Below are positions 37,561-46,427 of a stretch of DNA of 64,000 bases, piece by piece; position 1 is the stretch's first letter, and every line of letters starts with the position of its first letter. Under the pieces are notes generated by a model that did no database searches, was not told the DNA's origin, and was given only the letters and a program-made list of their open reading frames with translations. The DNA is taken from positions 1,944,501 through 2,008,500 of the forward strand of contig NZ_CP050063.1 of NCBI RefSeq assembly GCF_011604685.1. Reading direction: 5' to 3'. The position numbers and the translations under genes were made by a program. The DNA comes from Spirosoma aureum. Lineage in GTDB: Bacteria; Bacteroidota; Bacteroidia; Cytophagales; Spirosomataceae.

Positions 37561-40385
37561 CCTACGGGTTGTTTCTCTGGCAGGTAAATATGAAAAATAG
37601 CGCCCTGGCCAGGCTCGCTTTCGGCTGTAATAATGCCCCCGTGGTTGCTTACAATTTTGCGGCATAAGGCCAGTCCAATACCAGTGCCACTGTAGTTTTT
37701 GGCATTATTGAGCCGTTGGAAAATAGTAAAAACACGGTCGGCATATTCCTGTTCAAAGCCAATGCCGTTATCCTGTACCATTAAGTGGACATACGTGCTG
37801 GTTGGATACAGGTTAAGCTGCTCTACGACTTCTATTGGGGTAAGTATATTGGCCTGAATAACAATGACAGGGAGTATTTCCGAAAACTTTAGGGCATTAC
37901 TGATCAGGTTAGTGAAAAGTTGATGCATCTGCAACGGAATTCCTTCAATAACGGGCAGATTTCCGCACTGAATAACGGCCTTTTTTTCTTCGATTAATAG
38001 CTCAAAATCAACCAGTACATTTCGTATAATCTGATTGAGATCGATTAGTGCCAACTGCTCATCCGTTTTTGACAATCGGCTGTAGTTGAGAACGGCTTTA
38101 ATCAGGGCCGACATCCGTTGCGCTGATTTGGTCACTTTATTAAGGTAAAGCGTAAACAGTTCGTCATCGTGTCGATTGTCAAGCAGCAGCCCCGCAAAAC
38201 TTTGAATCTTTCGGAGGGGCTCCTGAAGATCATGGCTGGCGATATAAGCAAATTGTTCTAGTTCGTGATTGGTTCTGATTAGCTCGTGATTTGTTGTTCT
38301 TAATTCCTGCGTATGTTCCTTAACCTGGCGCTCTAACTCCTGCTGGGCCATTCGCTGGGTGGTAATATCCATTGTAATGCCAACCATTTTTAATGGGGTT
38401 CCTGTTTCGTCATACGTTCCTTGGCCCGAAGCTCTGATCCAATGAATAGAGCCATCAGGCCAGTTGATGCGATATTCGGCATTATAGGTATTCGTCGTCA
38501 TGATTGCCTCGTCGATGGCTTCCAATACACGTTGGCGATCGTCGGGTAAAATCACATCCAGCAGGTCTGGGAAATTAAAGAGTGCATCGGCTGGAAGGCC
38601 AAAATTTGCCCGGCATTGAAGCGTACACTGCATAAGTCCCGATCCTAAATCCAGTTCATACGAACCTAAACGACCGGCATTCAACGCCATTTCCAGCCGC
38701 TTATTTGCTTTTTGAAGGGCTGCTTCGCTTTCTTCCAGCTCTTTTCGGGCTGCCAGTGTCGGGCGTAGATCCCGGCCCGTTGCCACTATAGCATAGGGCT
38801 CTCCGGTTGATGGATCGTCGATAATAAATCGCTTGATATCCAGAGGAATTCGTTCTCCTGTCTGAAAATGACGGTAATGTTGTATGCCTTCCCACTGCTT
38901 TTGAGCCATAGCAACAGGTATCTGTTGCTGTTGTACGATTTTCCAGTCTTCAACAGTGAAGAAATCGCTCATTTGCCTGGACGTTATCCCATCACGCGTT
39001 AAACCCAGTAGTTCTAAACCATACGGATTGACATACAGTACGGGGCCGTCCAGACGGAAAATGCTCATGTATTCCGGACTGCCTTCTACCAGAGACGTAA
39101 ACTGCTGTTGTTCCAATCGTGCTTCAACTTCGACGCTAATGTCCTGGGCAATACCGGCAAAACTCAGTGCTTTACCGGATGCATCGTTTAAATAAGTACC
39201 CATCACTTTGAGCCAATGGATACTGCCGTCGTTCCAGACAGTTCTTGCTTCGTACTGTAATTTGCCCGTCAGTGCAGCTTTTTCATAAGCTTTATCCCGG
39301 ATGGGGCGATCCTGTGGCAGGATGTAATTGATGAGTACATCGCGGGTTAAGTTGGCCTGTTCACTACCCGTAAAAATGGTAGAAAGTGTAGACGAATAGA
39401 CAATAGTATCGGTGGCTAAGTCGACGAAAAATGTGCCTGCACCTGCGCTATCTACGGCCAATCTGGCCTGTTCTTCGGTTCGTTTCAGATTTTCCTGAGC
39501 CAACACCTGATCCGTAATATCCTGCGCTGTTCCAGCAAAACGGTAAGCTACATTTTGGTCATTGAAATACGCTTTGCCCTGGCAACGTAACCAGCGCAGC
39601 TTATTATCGGTAGCTGCGATTGTCCGGAACTTGCTGTCATAACGATCCTTTGATCCTGGAGCTAATACGCGCCTAACCGATTCTTCTACTTCCTGACGAT
39701 CATCGGGATGGATGTGGTTCAAAACATCGGCATAAGCGACCTGATTATCGTTCGGAAAGCCATAAAGCTCCTGGCAGCGCATATCCCAGTGAACAATATT
39801 CTGCACAGGATCAAGAACCCAGGTGCCCAATTCACTGGCCTTCAGCGCAAATTGTAGCTGCTCCTGAGTTATGTCCATTGGTCCGATAGACTGAGGAATG
39901 CCTGTTGTTTCAAGGCAGGTTATGAGTATACCACCGGGTTCAGCCAGTTCGCCGATAACAGGACTGTAGCTAAATGTCCAGTAACTATCGACCAGCTCTC
40001 CCTTTCGATGGATAGCTAATAATTTGTTCTCAATCCTGACAGGTTTTCCACTGCTTACTGTCTGATCGATAACCAGGTTCGTCTCAGTCCATAGTAATGG
40101 CCAGGCCGTTGGGCCCGGCTCACCTGTGACTGCGGGATAATTACTCGAATGACCAAGCTCCAGGTGGTAAGTTTCATTACAAAAACAAATCCGTTCGGGA
40201 CCCCAGAAAAGAAGCATGGGGAGCGGGGAGCCAAGCATAATGCTGAGCGTTGTACGCAAACTTTGCGGCCATGTGTCAATTGGGCCTAGTGGATTAATCG
40301 ACCAGTCAATCGAGGGAATCAAGTTGCCCATTTCCCCCTCTCGACTGAGAAAGGGATAAAGAGAAGCCGGACTATGCGTTTTCAT
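37533..40385 (-). CDS. multi-PAS sensor histidine kinase
   Basis: 950 residues, no membrane segment seen, so probably a cytosolic sensor. The N-terminal 160 residues match the sensor module beginning GEMGNLIPSIDWSINPLGP, with LPMLLFWGPERICFCNETY. Four PAS/PAC units follow (about 170-290, 300-415, 425-540, 560-690; e.g. IHWLKVMGTYLNDASGK, IHWIRASGQGTYDETG). The HisKA helix has FAYIASHDLQEPLRKIQ with the phospho-accepting His near residue 716. HATPase boxes: HQLFTNLISNALKFS, DNGIGFEQEY, GTGIGLALCRKIV. It begins 21 bp after the response regulator stop on the same strand, so the two form an operon and likely one pathway, although the regulator has no DNA-binding domain. Confidence 0.92.
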   Translation of the reverse strand: MKTHSPASLYPFLSREGEMGNLIPSIDWSINPLGPIDTWPQSLRTTLSIMLGSPLPMLLFWGPERICFCNETYHLELGHSSNYPAVTGEPGPTAWPLLWTETNLVIDQTVSSGKPVRIENKLLAIHRKGELVDSYWTFSYSPVIGELAEPGGILITCLETTGIPQSIGPMDITQEQLQFALKASELGTWVLDPVQNIVHWDMRCQELYGFPNDNQVAYADVLNHIHPDDRQEVEESVRRVLAPGSKDRYDSKFRTIAATDNKLRWLRCQGKAYFNDQNVAYRFAGTAQDITDQVLAQENLKRTEEQARLAVDSAGAGTFFVDLATDTIVYSSTLSTIFTGSEQANLTRDVLINYILPQDRPIRDKAYEKAALTGKLQYEARTVWNDGSIHWLKVMGTYLNDASGKALSFAGIAQDISVEVEARLEQQQFTSLVEGSPEYMSIFRLDGPVLYVNPYGLELLGLTRDGITSRQMSDFFTVEDWKIVQQQQIPVAMAQKQWEGIQHYRHFQTGERIPLDIKRFIIDDPSTGEPYAIVATGRDLRPTLAARKELEESEAALQKANKRLEMALNAGRLGSYELDLGSGLMQCTLQCRANFGLPADALFNFPDLLDVILPDDRQRVLEAIDEAIMTTNTYNAEYRINWPDGSIHWIRASGQGTYDETGTPLKMVGITMDITTQRMAQQELERQVKEHTQELRTTNHELIRTNHELEQFAYIASHDLQEPLRKIQSFAGLLLDNRHDDELFTLYLNKVTKSAQRMSALIKAVLNYSRLSKTDEQLALIDLNQIIRNVLVDFELLIEEKKAVIQCGNLPVIEGIPLQMHQLFTNLISNALKFSEILPVIVIQANILTPIEVVEQLNLYPTSTYVHLMVQDNGIGFEQEYADRVFTIFQRLNNAKNYSGTGIGLALCRKIVSNHGGIITAESEPGQGAIFHIYLPEKQPVGQFSAGYSL

Positions 40386-40406
40386 GATGAACTGGTTTCG
40401 GACGGG

Positions 40407-40799
40407 CTAACAGTCCAGAAGCAATTTTGACAACTCATCAATCAGGTCAGACACTTGTGCGGGCTTTGTAATAAACCCGTCTGCCCCAAGTTGTTTTGTC
40501 TCCAGAATATCCTTTGCTTCAGACGATGTTGAGTATATAAAGATCAATGCGTGTTGCAGGTGGGCAATTTTTTTGATTTCCGTTAGACATTGCTTGCCAT
40601 TCATTCCTGGCATGTTTAAGTCCAGGAAAATAAATTGAGGGACAAAAGTCTCATCCTGCCGAAGTTTTCGCAGTGCTTCTGCTCCATCGTCAGCAAAGGA
40701 GCAGGCAATCGACGAATCCAATTTTCTTAAAGCTAGCAAAAAAATTTCCTGATCGTCTTCGTCATCATCAATTAAAAGGCACGTAATCGGTGAGTCCAT
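40407..40799 (-). CDS. single-domain response regulator
   Basis: 130 residues, a receiver domain only, of the Rcp1-like type common beside PAS kinases. Phospho-site Asp60 (FIFLDLNMPGMNG), acidic cluster at residues 11-13 (LLIDDDEDD), Ser90/Thr91 (FIYSTSS) and Lys112 (FITKPA) are all in place, so it should be fully phosphorylatable. It is the first gene of a two-gene operon with the PAS kinase. It has no output domain and probably acts by protein-protein contact or as a phosphate shuttle. Confidence 0.9.
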   Translation of the reverse strand: MDSPITCLLIDDDEDDQEIFLLALRKLDSSIACSFADDGAEALRKLRQDETFVPQFIFLDLNMPGMNGKQCLTEIKKIAHLQHALIFIYSTSSEAKDILETKQLGADGFITKPAQVSDLIDELSKLLLDC

Positions 40800-41151
40800 G
40801 AAGTGTTAAATGGGCAGTGCTCGGCTGAGGTTTTGTCAATTAAATGTAGTAGATCGTGCTAACTTATAGAGATGGCGGTAGATTGGTTATGACTATCGGG
40901 CAGCAAATCAAACTAGTGATTACTGAATAGATGGCCTATAGCTGAAAGTCTGAGCTGTCAGCTAGTTACTCATCCCGAAAATGAAACTATTTGTAAGAGG
41001 GAATTGCTCACGTAGGACTTTCGCTCAGATGCGTGCCACGGTTATTAGGAGCAGCAGCAGTAACCACCGTCCGCGGCTGCGGTGGTACGAATCTGAGCGA
41101 AAGTCCTATGACTGGAACCTGTTAATTTTTGGCTGGTTAGCTAACGGAGAA
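40800..41151. other. intergenic region holding a nested palindrome
   Basis: 352 bases between the response regulator start and the end of the beta-barrel gene. A 62-codon plus-strand frame (40981-41169) is present but crosses the palindrome and looks spurious. The only strong structure is the 96-base palindromic element at 41013-41108. No good promoter match for the response regulator was found. Confidence 0.6.
41013..41108. repeat. 96-base nested palindromic element (MITE- or REP-like)
   Basis: Outer arms of 18 bases are perfect inverted repeats: TAGGACTTTCGCTCAGAT (41013-41030) and its complement at 41091-41108. After one mismatch the stem continues as CGTGCCAC (41032-41039) with GTGGTACG (41082-41089, one G-T pair). 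Inside, GGTTA (41040-41044) can pair with TAACC (41061-41065), or alternatively ACCACCG (41063-41069) with CGGTGGT (41080-41086); these two cannot form together. Each end has a TA, as expected for a TA target-site duplication of a Tc1/IS630-type MITE, but the palindrome itself would also give this. No coding content. Confidence 0.75.
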
Positions 41152-41922
41152 TCAATAAAATATTGGTAATGTAAGTGCTACATAAACCATCCCTGCCCGA
41201 TTACGAAACCGATTGTTATCGGCTACAATGTCGCGGTTATTGACAGTGATTTCAGTCGTTAGCCATTGATACCCCACTTTGGCGGCAAAGCGTTGGCTGA
41301 TATGAAAACGGGCATAAACTTCTGTAGAAAGTGTTCCAAGATCATTGTCGCCCAGCAGCCGCACGTTTAAATTGCTGGGACGACTCTGCTGGAAAGCGTT
41401 AACCCCCTGAAAGAAAAGAGTCGAATCTGCGCCCGCCGGTGTCTTTAGGTTGAACTTACCATTTGATGACCAATAGCGGCCCGTGCGCGACTTGCCAAAT
41501 GTGAAACCTAACAGGTCAGCACTGACTCCCAGTTCAACCATGCCCAGATTAAGCTGCGCCCTAACTCCCGCATTCAGAGAAGTCATCGTTACGTAATCGA
41601 GACGAACCGTGTCAACATTACGGGCAATGAGAGGCTCTGAGAGTGCACCAAAACCAGTTTTTCCTCGTGTTAGCCGGGCGGGTGCTGTGTAATAATTCAA
41701 ATTATCGCCGTAAAAAGCACCCAGACGAAGCGTCCAGCCCAGGGAAAATAATTTTCGCTCGCCAACATTAATGAGCTGATAATACGTAATGGATGGATTA
41801 TAATTGTTTTTAGAATAGGCCATGCCCAGATCAAAACCACTCTTCAGACGAGCTGCTACCGGCGATTGGGCAAAACTGGGAATGGAGAAAAGGGTAAGTA
41901 CCGCAACAATTATTTTCTTCAT
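41152..41922 (-). CDS. outer-membrane beta-barrel protein of unknown function
   Basis: 256 residues with a clear signal peptide (MKKIIVAVLTLFSIPSFAQS). The mature part is made of amphipathic strands (RKLFSLGWTLRLGAFYGD, LNAGVRAQLNLGMVELGVSA, RFAAKVGYQWLTTEITV) and ends AGMVYVALTLPIFY, with an aromatic last residue typical of outer-membrane barrels. No named family recognised. It is flanked by two palindromic elements, one upstream (41976-42048) and one just behind its stop (41013-41108), so it is probably transcribed alone. Confidence 0.78.
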   Translation of the reverse strand: MKKIIVAVLTLFSIPSFAQSPVAARLKSGFDLGMAYSKNNYNPSITYYQLINVGERKLFSLGWTLRLGAFYGDNLNYYTAPARLTRGKTGFGALSEPLIARNVDTVRLDYVTMTSLNAGVRAQLNLGMVELGVSADLLGFTFGKSRTGRYWSSNGKFNLKTPAGADSTLFFQGVNAFQQSRPSNLNVRLLGDNDLGTLSTEVYARFHISQRFAAKVGYQWLTTEITVNNRDIVADNNRFRNRAGMVYVALTLPIFY

Positions 41923-41975
41923 GCAAACGAATCAGGATGTATGAGTCGGTAAAGATAGGTGCTAAGCCGGTATTA

Positions 41976-42048
41976 CACTGATTTAAGGATTAATCTGATT
42001 TTGTCGCCTAGTGAACGGTTCAAAATCAAGTTAATCCTTAAATCAGTG
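41976..42048. repeat. 28-base inverted repeat between glgB and the barrel gene
   Basis: Left arm 41976-42003 and right arm 42021-42048 pair at 26 of 28 positions around a 17-base spacer; the arms begin CACTGATTTAAGGATTAA and end with its complement. It lies 24 bases after the glgB stop and could terminate that transcript. Its sequence resembles short AT-rich intergenic repeats that I recall as common in this group; that is memory, not a search. Confidence 0.65.
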
Positions 42049-42071
42049 CAATCGCACAAAAAACCAGGTTA

Positions 42072-44078
42072 TTAGCCAATTTTTAGGATAATGGCACCTA
42101 GTGGCGGCACATTTAACCGGATTGACTGCGGGCGTCCATGCCATGAAGATTCTTCACTCTGAACCGGGGATGTATTGCCAATACCACTACCATAGAACTC
42201 GGTGGAGTCACTATTGAAAATTTCCCGATATGAACCTGCGGTTGGTACGCCAATGCGGTAGTCGGAGCGGGGAATAGGGGTCATGTTGAGAACAACCAGT
42301 AAATTGTCTTCGGGGCGATTGCCTTTGCGGATGTACGTAATGATACTATTTTCCCGATCCGATGTATCGATCCATTCAAAACCGTCGGCGGTGTAGGTGC
42401 GTTCGTACATAGCAGGCTCGTTTCTGTAGAGTTTATTTAAGGCTCGTACGCAGGTTGCCATGCCTTTATGGGGAGCAAATTCCAGCAAATGCCAGTCGAG
42501 GCTGTTGTCGAATTTCCACTCTGATGTTTGCCCGAATTCACAACCCATAAACATCAGTTTGCTGCCAGAGTGGGTAAACATATAGGAGAACAATAGCCTT
42601 AGGTTGGCAAAACGCTGCCATTCATCGCCCGGCATTTTGCCAATAAGCGATTTCTTGCCATACACGACCTCATCATGCGAAAGAGGGAGCATGAAGTTTT
42701 CCGTGAAAGCATAGACTGTGCTAAAGGTCAGATTATCCTGATGGAATTTGCGAAAAGCCGGATCACGCTGGAAGTAGCGTAGTGTGTCGTTCATCCAGCC
42801 CATCATCCATTTCATGCCAAAACCCAATCCGCCGGTGTAAACGGGTCGCGATACGCCCGGAAAGGCAGTCGACTCTTCGGCCACCGTCTGTACATCCGGA
42901 AAGCTGAGATAAATCGCTTCGTTAATTTCTTTAAAGAGCGAAATGGCCTCCAGATTTTCGCGGCCACCAAACATGTTCGGTTCCCATTCGCCGGCATTCC
43001 GGGAATAATCTAGGTAGAGCATGGAGGCAACGGCATCGACCCGGAGCCCATCGGCATGGCAACGGTCGAGCCAGAAAATGGCGTTAGAGATCAGAAAGGA
43101 ACGAACCTCTGGTCGGCTGTAGTTGAAAATGTAGCTTTTCCAGTCGGGATGGTAGCCTTTGCGTGGATCGGGGTGTTCGTAGAGATGTGACCCATCGAAC
43201 TCATACAGACCGTGTGCATCACCGGGGAAGTGGGAGGGAACCCAATCGAGCAATACGCCAATGCCCGCCTGGTGCAATCGTTCGATTAAATGCATGAAAT
43301 CCTGCGGTGTACCAAAGCGGCTGCTAGGCGCGTAGTAGCCTGTAATCTGATAGCCCCAGGAGGGTTCATAAGGGTATTGCATAACCGGCATGAACTCAAC
43401 ATGCGTGAAGCCCATATCCTGTACATACGGAACAAGCGCATTGGCAATTTCGCCGTAGCTCAGTTCGCGTTTTGGATCTGAAGGGTCGCGTCGCCAGGAG
43501 GATAAATGAACCTCATAGACCGAAAACGGGGCATTAAGGGCATTTTTTGCCTTTCGGTTCGCCATCCAGTCCTGATCCTGCCATTCATAGTAGGTATCCC
43601 AGACTAAGGAAGCTGTTTTGGGAGGAGTTTCCCACCAGTGTGCATACGGATCACCTTTTTCAATTTCACGTCCTCCTTCGTGAACGATGAAATATTTGTA
43701 AGATTCGCCCCTGCCCGTGTTCGGAATAAATGCCTCCCAGATGCCCGATGAATCCCAGCGGACTTTCAGTGGATGGCTAGCTTTGTCCCAGCCATTAAAA
43801 CTGCCGATCACAGATACATACCGCGCAGAAGGTGCCCAAACCGCGAAATAAGTGCCAATAACGCCGTTAAACTCAACGACGTGTGAGCCAAATTTGTCGT
43901 ATAGCTTCTGATGTTTCCCTGCCCGAAATAGATAAATATCGAAATCCGTAAAACGGGAATAAATTTCCGATTTCACCGATTCGTTGGTGTTTTGTGGTAA
44001 AGGGGCAGGCTGTTCTGGCTGCTTGGTTTCAGCCGGTGAGATTGTAGACGGTGACGTCGTGGTTTTGCGTTTTGCCAT
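42072..44078 (-). CDS. glgB: 1,4-alpha-glucan branching enzyme
   Basis: Cytosolic glycogen branching enzyme (GH13), 668 residues. A 40-residue low-complexity N-terminus rich in Thr, Pro and Gln precedes the CBM48-like domain (GVIGTYFAVWAPSARYVSVI, WEAFIPN). The catalytic barrel has YEVHLSSWRRD, DWVPSHFPGDAHGLYEFDGS, the nucleophile region DGLRVDAVASMLYLDYSR, the acid EEST and the stabiliser region PLSHDEVVYGKKS. The C-terminal GH13 domain ends RLNVPPLGAIILKIG. It follows the maltokinase gene on the same strand after 180 bp; together they fit the GlgE route, in which GlgB branches the glucan built from maltose-1-phosphate. Confidence 0.95.
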   Translation of the reverse strand: MAKRKTTTSPSTISPAETKQPEQPAPLPQNTNESVKSEIYSRFTDFDIYLFRAGKHQKLYDKFGSHVVEFNGVIGTYFAVWAPSARYVSVIGSFNGWDKASHPLKVRWDSSGIWEAFIPNTGRGESYKYFIVHEGGREIEKGDPYAHWWETPPKTASLVWDTYYEWQDQDWMANRKAKNALNAPFSVYEVHLSSWRRDPSDPKRELSYGEIANALVPYVQDMGFTHVEFMPVMQYPYEPSWGYQITGYYAPSSRFGTPQDFMHLIERLHQAGIGVLLDWVPSHFPGDAHGLYEFDGSHLYEHPDPRKGYHPDWKSYIFNYSRPEVRSFLISNAIFWLDRCHADGLRVDAVASMLYLDYSRNAGEWEPNMFGGRENLEAISLFKEINEAIYLSFPDVQTVAEESTAFPGVSRPVYTGGLGFGMKWMMGWMNDTLRYFQRDPAFRKFHQDNLTFSTVYAFTENFMLPLSHDEVVYGKKSLIGKMPGDEWQRFANLRLLFSYMFTHSGSKLMFMGCEFGQTSEWKFDNSLDWHLLEFAPHKGMATCVRALNKLYRNEPAMYERTYTADGFEWIDTSDRENSIITYIRKGNRPEDNLLVVLNMTPIPRSDYRIGVPTAGSYREIFNSDSTEFYGSGIGNTSPVQSEESSWHGRPQSIRLNVPPLGAIILKIG

Positions 44079-44258
44079 TTTTTAGGAACTGGTATAGCTA
44101 CGTTATTGAACGTGATCAGGGCCGGAAAGTTAGAAAAATTCCTTACCGTTCTTCATGAAGCACCTTTACAATCCATCGATGCTTCAATTTTTACTGTTCG
44201 TGTTGGGGTGTTGTTGGTTTGCTTAGTCGAAAGGCATGTGTGGTTGCCCTTTGTAAAA

Positions 44259-45911
44259 CTATTCGCTTTTCGATTGCAGCAGAGCTGTTTGCAGCATTGG
44301 TATGTTGGGCACACTTTCACCGTCGCTCAGGCGAATTTTCTCAATTTCACGAACAACGTCAATAATACCCCTGAGTGGAATTTTAACCCAGGAGGGGCGG
44401 TAACTAATTTCGTAGCCCAATTCATAAACTGCCTTTTCGAGCAGATAAACCAGTAACAGGAAATTTACTTCATTGTTGTTTTTGAATAATGGATGTGGAG
44501 TTCCAAAAACATCCAGATACGAATTTAAAAAGGTATCGCGGATGAGGTAAAACCACCGATCTGAAACCCGTTGTAAATGTTCAGGATGGAGAGCGTCGGT
44601 TTCTATGGAGTTAAAAAGTTTGGCCGAAACAGCATAGTGATACGACCGGATCATGCCAGCCACATCTTTGAGGGGGGAGTGCTTGATTTTTCGTTCGGTA
44701 ATGCTGCTTTCCGGTTCTCCCTCGAAATCAATCACAACAAAATCATGGCCAGTAGCCAGTACTTGCCCAAGGTGATAATCGCCATGAATACGAATACGTA
44801 GTGAATCAATCGGACGGTTTCGGAAGTCGTCAATAAACGTCTCGATCATCTCGCGGGCCTCCATAAACACCCAGGCAAGGCGCTGTGTTTGCGGATCAAG
44901 TTTTGTATAGTTATCAATAAGCAGAGCGTATCGACGCTCAAGTAGATCGCCAAAGCGTTTAATCAGAAATTCGCGATACTCATCCGTAAATGGTTCAGGA
45001 GCAAAAGCTTCATTGGCTTCCGGTTTATAGAGTGCACAGTGCATTTCGCCGGTTCGCTTTCCCAATAACTCAACCTTCTCAAAAACATCTTCCCGAATGG
45101 CAAACAGGCGTTGGGGCACGGCAAACAGAAAATCGTTGAGATAATCGCCGGTTTGCATCCACGAGTCTTTGTCATTCTGGACCATACGCTGCATCATTCC
45201 CAGCGTAATATTCGAACGCTCCCCTGATGGATTGGTATTGGCTTGTTGCCAGCTAATGCTTCCGCCAAAGGCCGGAATATGATTGAAATTACTTTCGTCC
45301 GTCAGAAAGGCCACCATATCGACTTCCGGGTTGGTTTCCTGAAAGAGTTTACGATAGAGCTTAAGGAAATATTTATCGCCAAAAGTCATTGCAGAATTAC
45401 TCGAATCGACAGGCAGCACTCTTGAACTCAGGTTTTCATCGCCTTCTTCCAGCCCTTTGCCTTTACGGAAAATCAGTTGACCATCCGATTGCGGTATCAC
45501 CTGATTCGTATAGATGTTGGCGAACAAAGCATGCCGGAAGCGTTCGTCGTAGATGGCATCGATCAGAAGTCCCGATTGACCGCCGAGGATTGCCTCACCA
45601 ATGCGGCCTTTGTCGGGTACATCGACTATGGAGCCGGTCAGGAATGATAGCGGAAGCAGATAATGCTCTGGAATGCCATCAGCATAGGTTGCTTCCAGAA
45701 TTAACAGGAAGGCTACGTCACCATCGGAAAGCGTTAAGGTATGTATTGTTTGAACGGTAAAGCCAGTTTGCTGACGGGCTTTACCCGCAAACCAACGGCA
45801 GTTATTTACGTATATTGGTAGTAGCGTTTGGGCCAATTCTGACCAAAATGTACTATCGGTGGCAACAGTAGTCCAGGAGGTGGAGGAGGTCAGAGGCTGG
45901 GACGGTACCAT
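44259..45911 (-). CDS. maltokinase-like protein (Pep2 type)
   Basis: Probably phosphorylates maltose to maltose-1-phosphate for GlgE. 550 residues; N-terminal cap with CRWFAGKARQQTGFTV, typical of maltokinases; kinase core has MTFGDKYFLKLYRKLF (lysine in the nucleotide site), the catalytic loop RIRIHGDYHLGQVL (about residue 373) and the metal-binding DFEGEP. The C-terminal part keeps family marks (SPLKDVAGMIRSYHYA; YLLEKAVYELGYEISYRPSWVKIPL). It is a stand-alone kinase, not fused to trehalose synthase. TreS and GlgE genes are not in this window, as the next genes upstream are divergent regulators. Confidence 0.88.
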   Translation of the reverse strand: MVPSQPLTSSTSWTTVATDSTFWSELAQTLLPIYVNNCRWFAGKARQQTGFTVQTIHTLTLSDGDVAFLLILEATYADGIPEHYLLPLSFLTGSIVDVPDKGRIGEAILGGQSGLLIDAIYDERFRHALFANIYTNQVIPQSDGQLIFRKGKGLEEGDENLSSRVLPVDSSNSAMTFGDKYFLKLYRKLFQETNPEVDMVAFLTDESNFNHIPAFGGSISWQQANTNPSGERSNITLGMMQRMVQNDKDSWMQTGDYLNDFLFAVPQRLFAIREDVFEKVELLGKRTGEMHCALYKPEANEAFAPEPFTDEYREFLIKRFGDLLERRYALLIDNYTKLDPQTQRLAWVFMEAREMIETFIDDFRNRPIDSLRIRIHGDYHLGQVLATGHDFVVIDFEGEPESSITERKIKHSPLKDVAGMIRSYHYAVSAKLFNSIETDALHPEHLQRVSDRWFYLIRDTFLNSYLDVFGTPHPLFKNNNEVNFLLLVYLLEKAVYELGYEISYRPSWVKIPLRGIIDVVREIEKIRLSDGESVPNIPMLQTALLQSKSE

Positions 45912-45982
45912 GAATAAGGTTCAATTGGCTGGGAGTCAATTAGGTTGTGTGGTGTTGGTCCGAACGAGGGTAGATCAGACTA

Positions 45983-46023
45983 AAGGCCGGTTACTAGCCA
46001 GTTAGTAGCTATTAACCGGCCTT
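45983..46023. promoter_or_regulatory. isolated hairpin upstream of the maltokinase gene
   Basis: AAGGCCGGTTA (45983-45993) pairs perfectly with TAACCGGCCTT (46013-46023), with TAGC/GCTA able to pair inside the loop. It lies upstream of both divergent genes and 72 bases before the maltokinase ATG, so it is not an ordinary terminator; it could act in the 5' leader or as an operator. Confidence 0.4.
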
Positions 46024-46382
46024 CAGGAGGTATAGCTGATTCTTTGTACTCGGTTCAGGTCAAAAATTTCTTGAATATAAAACAAAAAAGAACGGCTGAT
46101 GTTGGCGAGGGTGAGAACGGGTGCGTATTTTCTTTTGGCCTGAACGTTAAAGATGTCAGCGATCATCTACCGGACAGATTCCCAAATGCCGGCAAATACT
46201 ACTAATTTGGGCGCTTTCAACCGATTTGCCGATTCGTGAAATAGGGCTAGCAGGTAATTGATTAGTATGAAAAATACAGGATCTACGGAATTGGTTGACC
46301 AATCTTTTTGCTGGTGATTTAAATTGACCTTTAGAGGCAATAAATTGAGCCGTACAGCAAAATGAGCTTGCATTATATTGTC

Positions 46383-46390
46383 TAGTTTTG
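46383..46390 (+). promoter_or_regulatory. candidate -7 box of the first AraC gene
   Basis: TAGTTTTG matches TAnnTTTG exactly, 37 bases before the ATG. No matching -33 element at the right distance, so the promoter may be activator-dependent. Confidence 0.4.
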
Positions 46391-46427
46391 TTCTATCAGT
46401 CAGTTGGTTAACTTTTCGATCGGAGCT

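Larger units (their letters stand above)
45912..46427. other. divergent intergenic region between maltokinase and AraC genes
   Basis: 516 bases with no credible gene. It contains a hairpin at 45983-46023 and a -7-type box at 46383-46390 serving the plus strand. I found no clear promoter for the maltokinase gene. Short AT-rich runs are present without evident repeats. Confidence 0.55.

Noticed and set aside
40981..41169. 62-codon plus-strand frame
   Set aside because: It reads through both arms of the palindrome at 41013-41108 and overlaps the end of the barrel gene; low-complexity Arg/Ser content and no family likeness.
45389..45760. 123-codon plus-strand frame inside the maltokinase gene
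   Set aside because: Antisense to a well-supported gene, rich in Arg, His and Cys, and without recognisable features.
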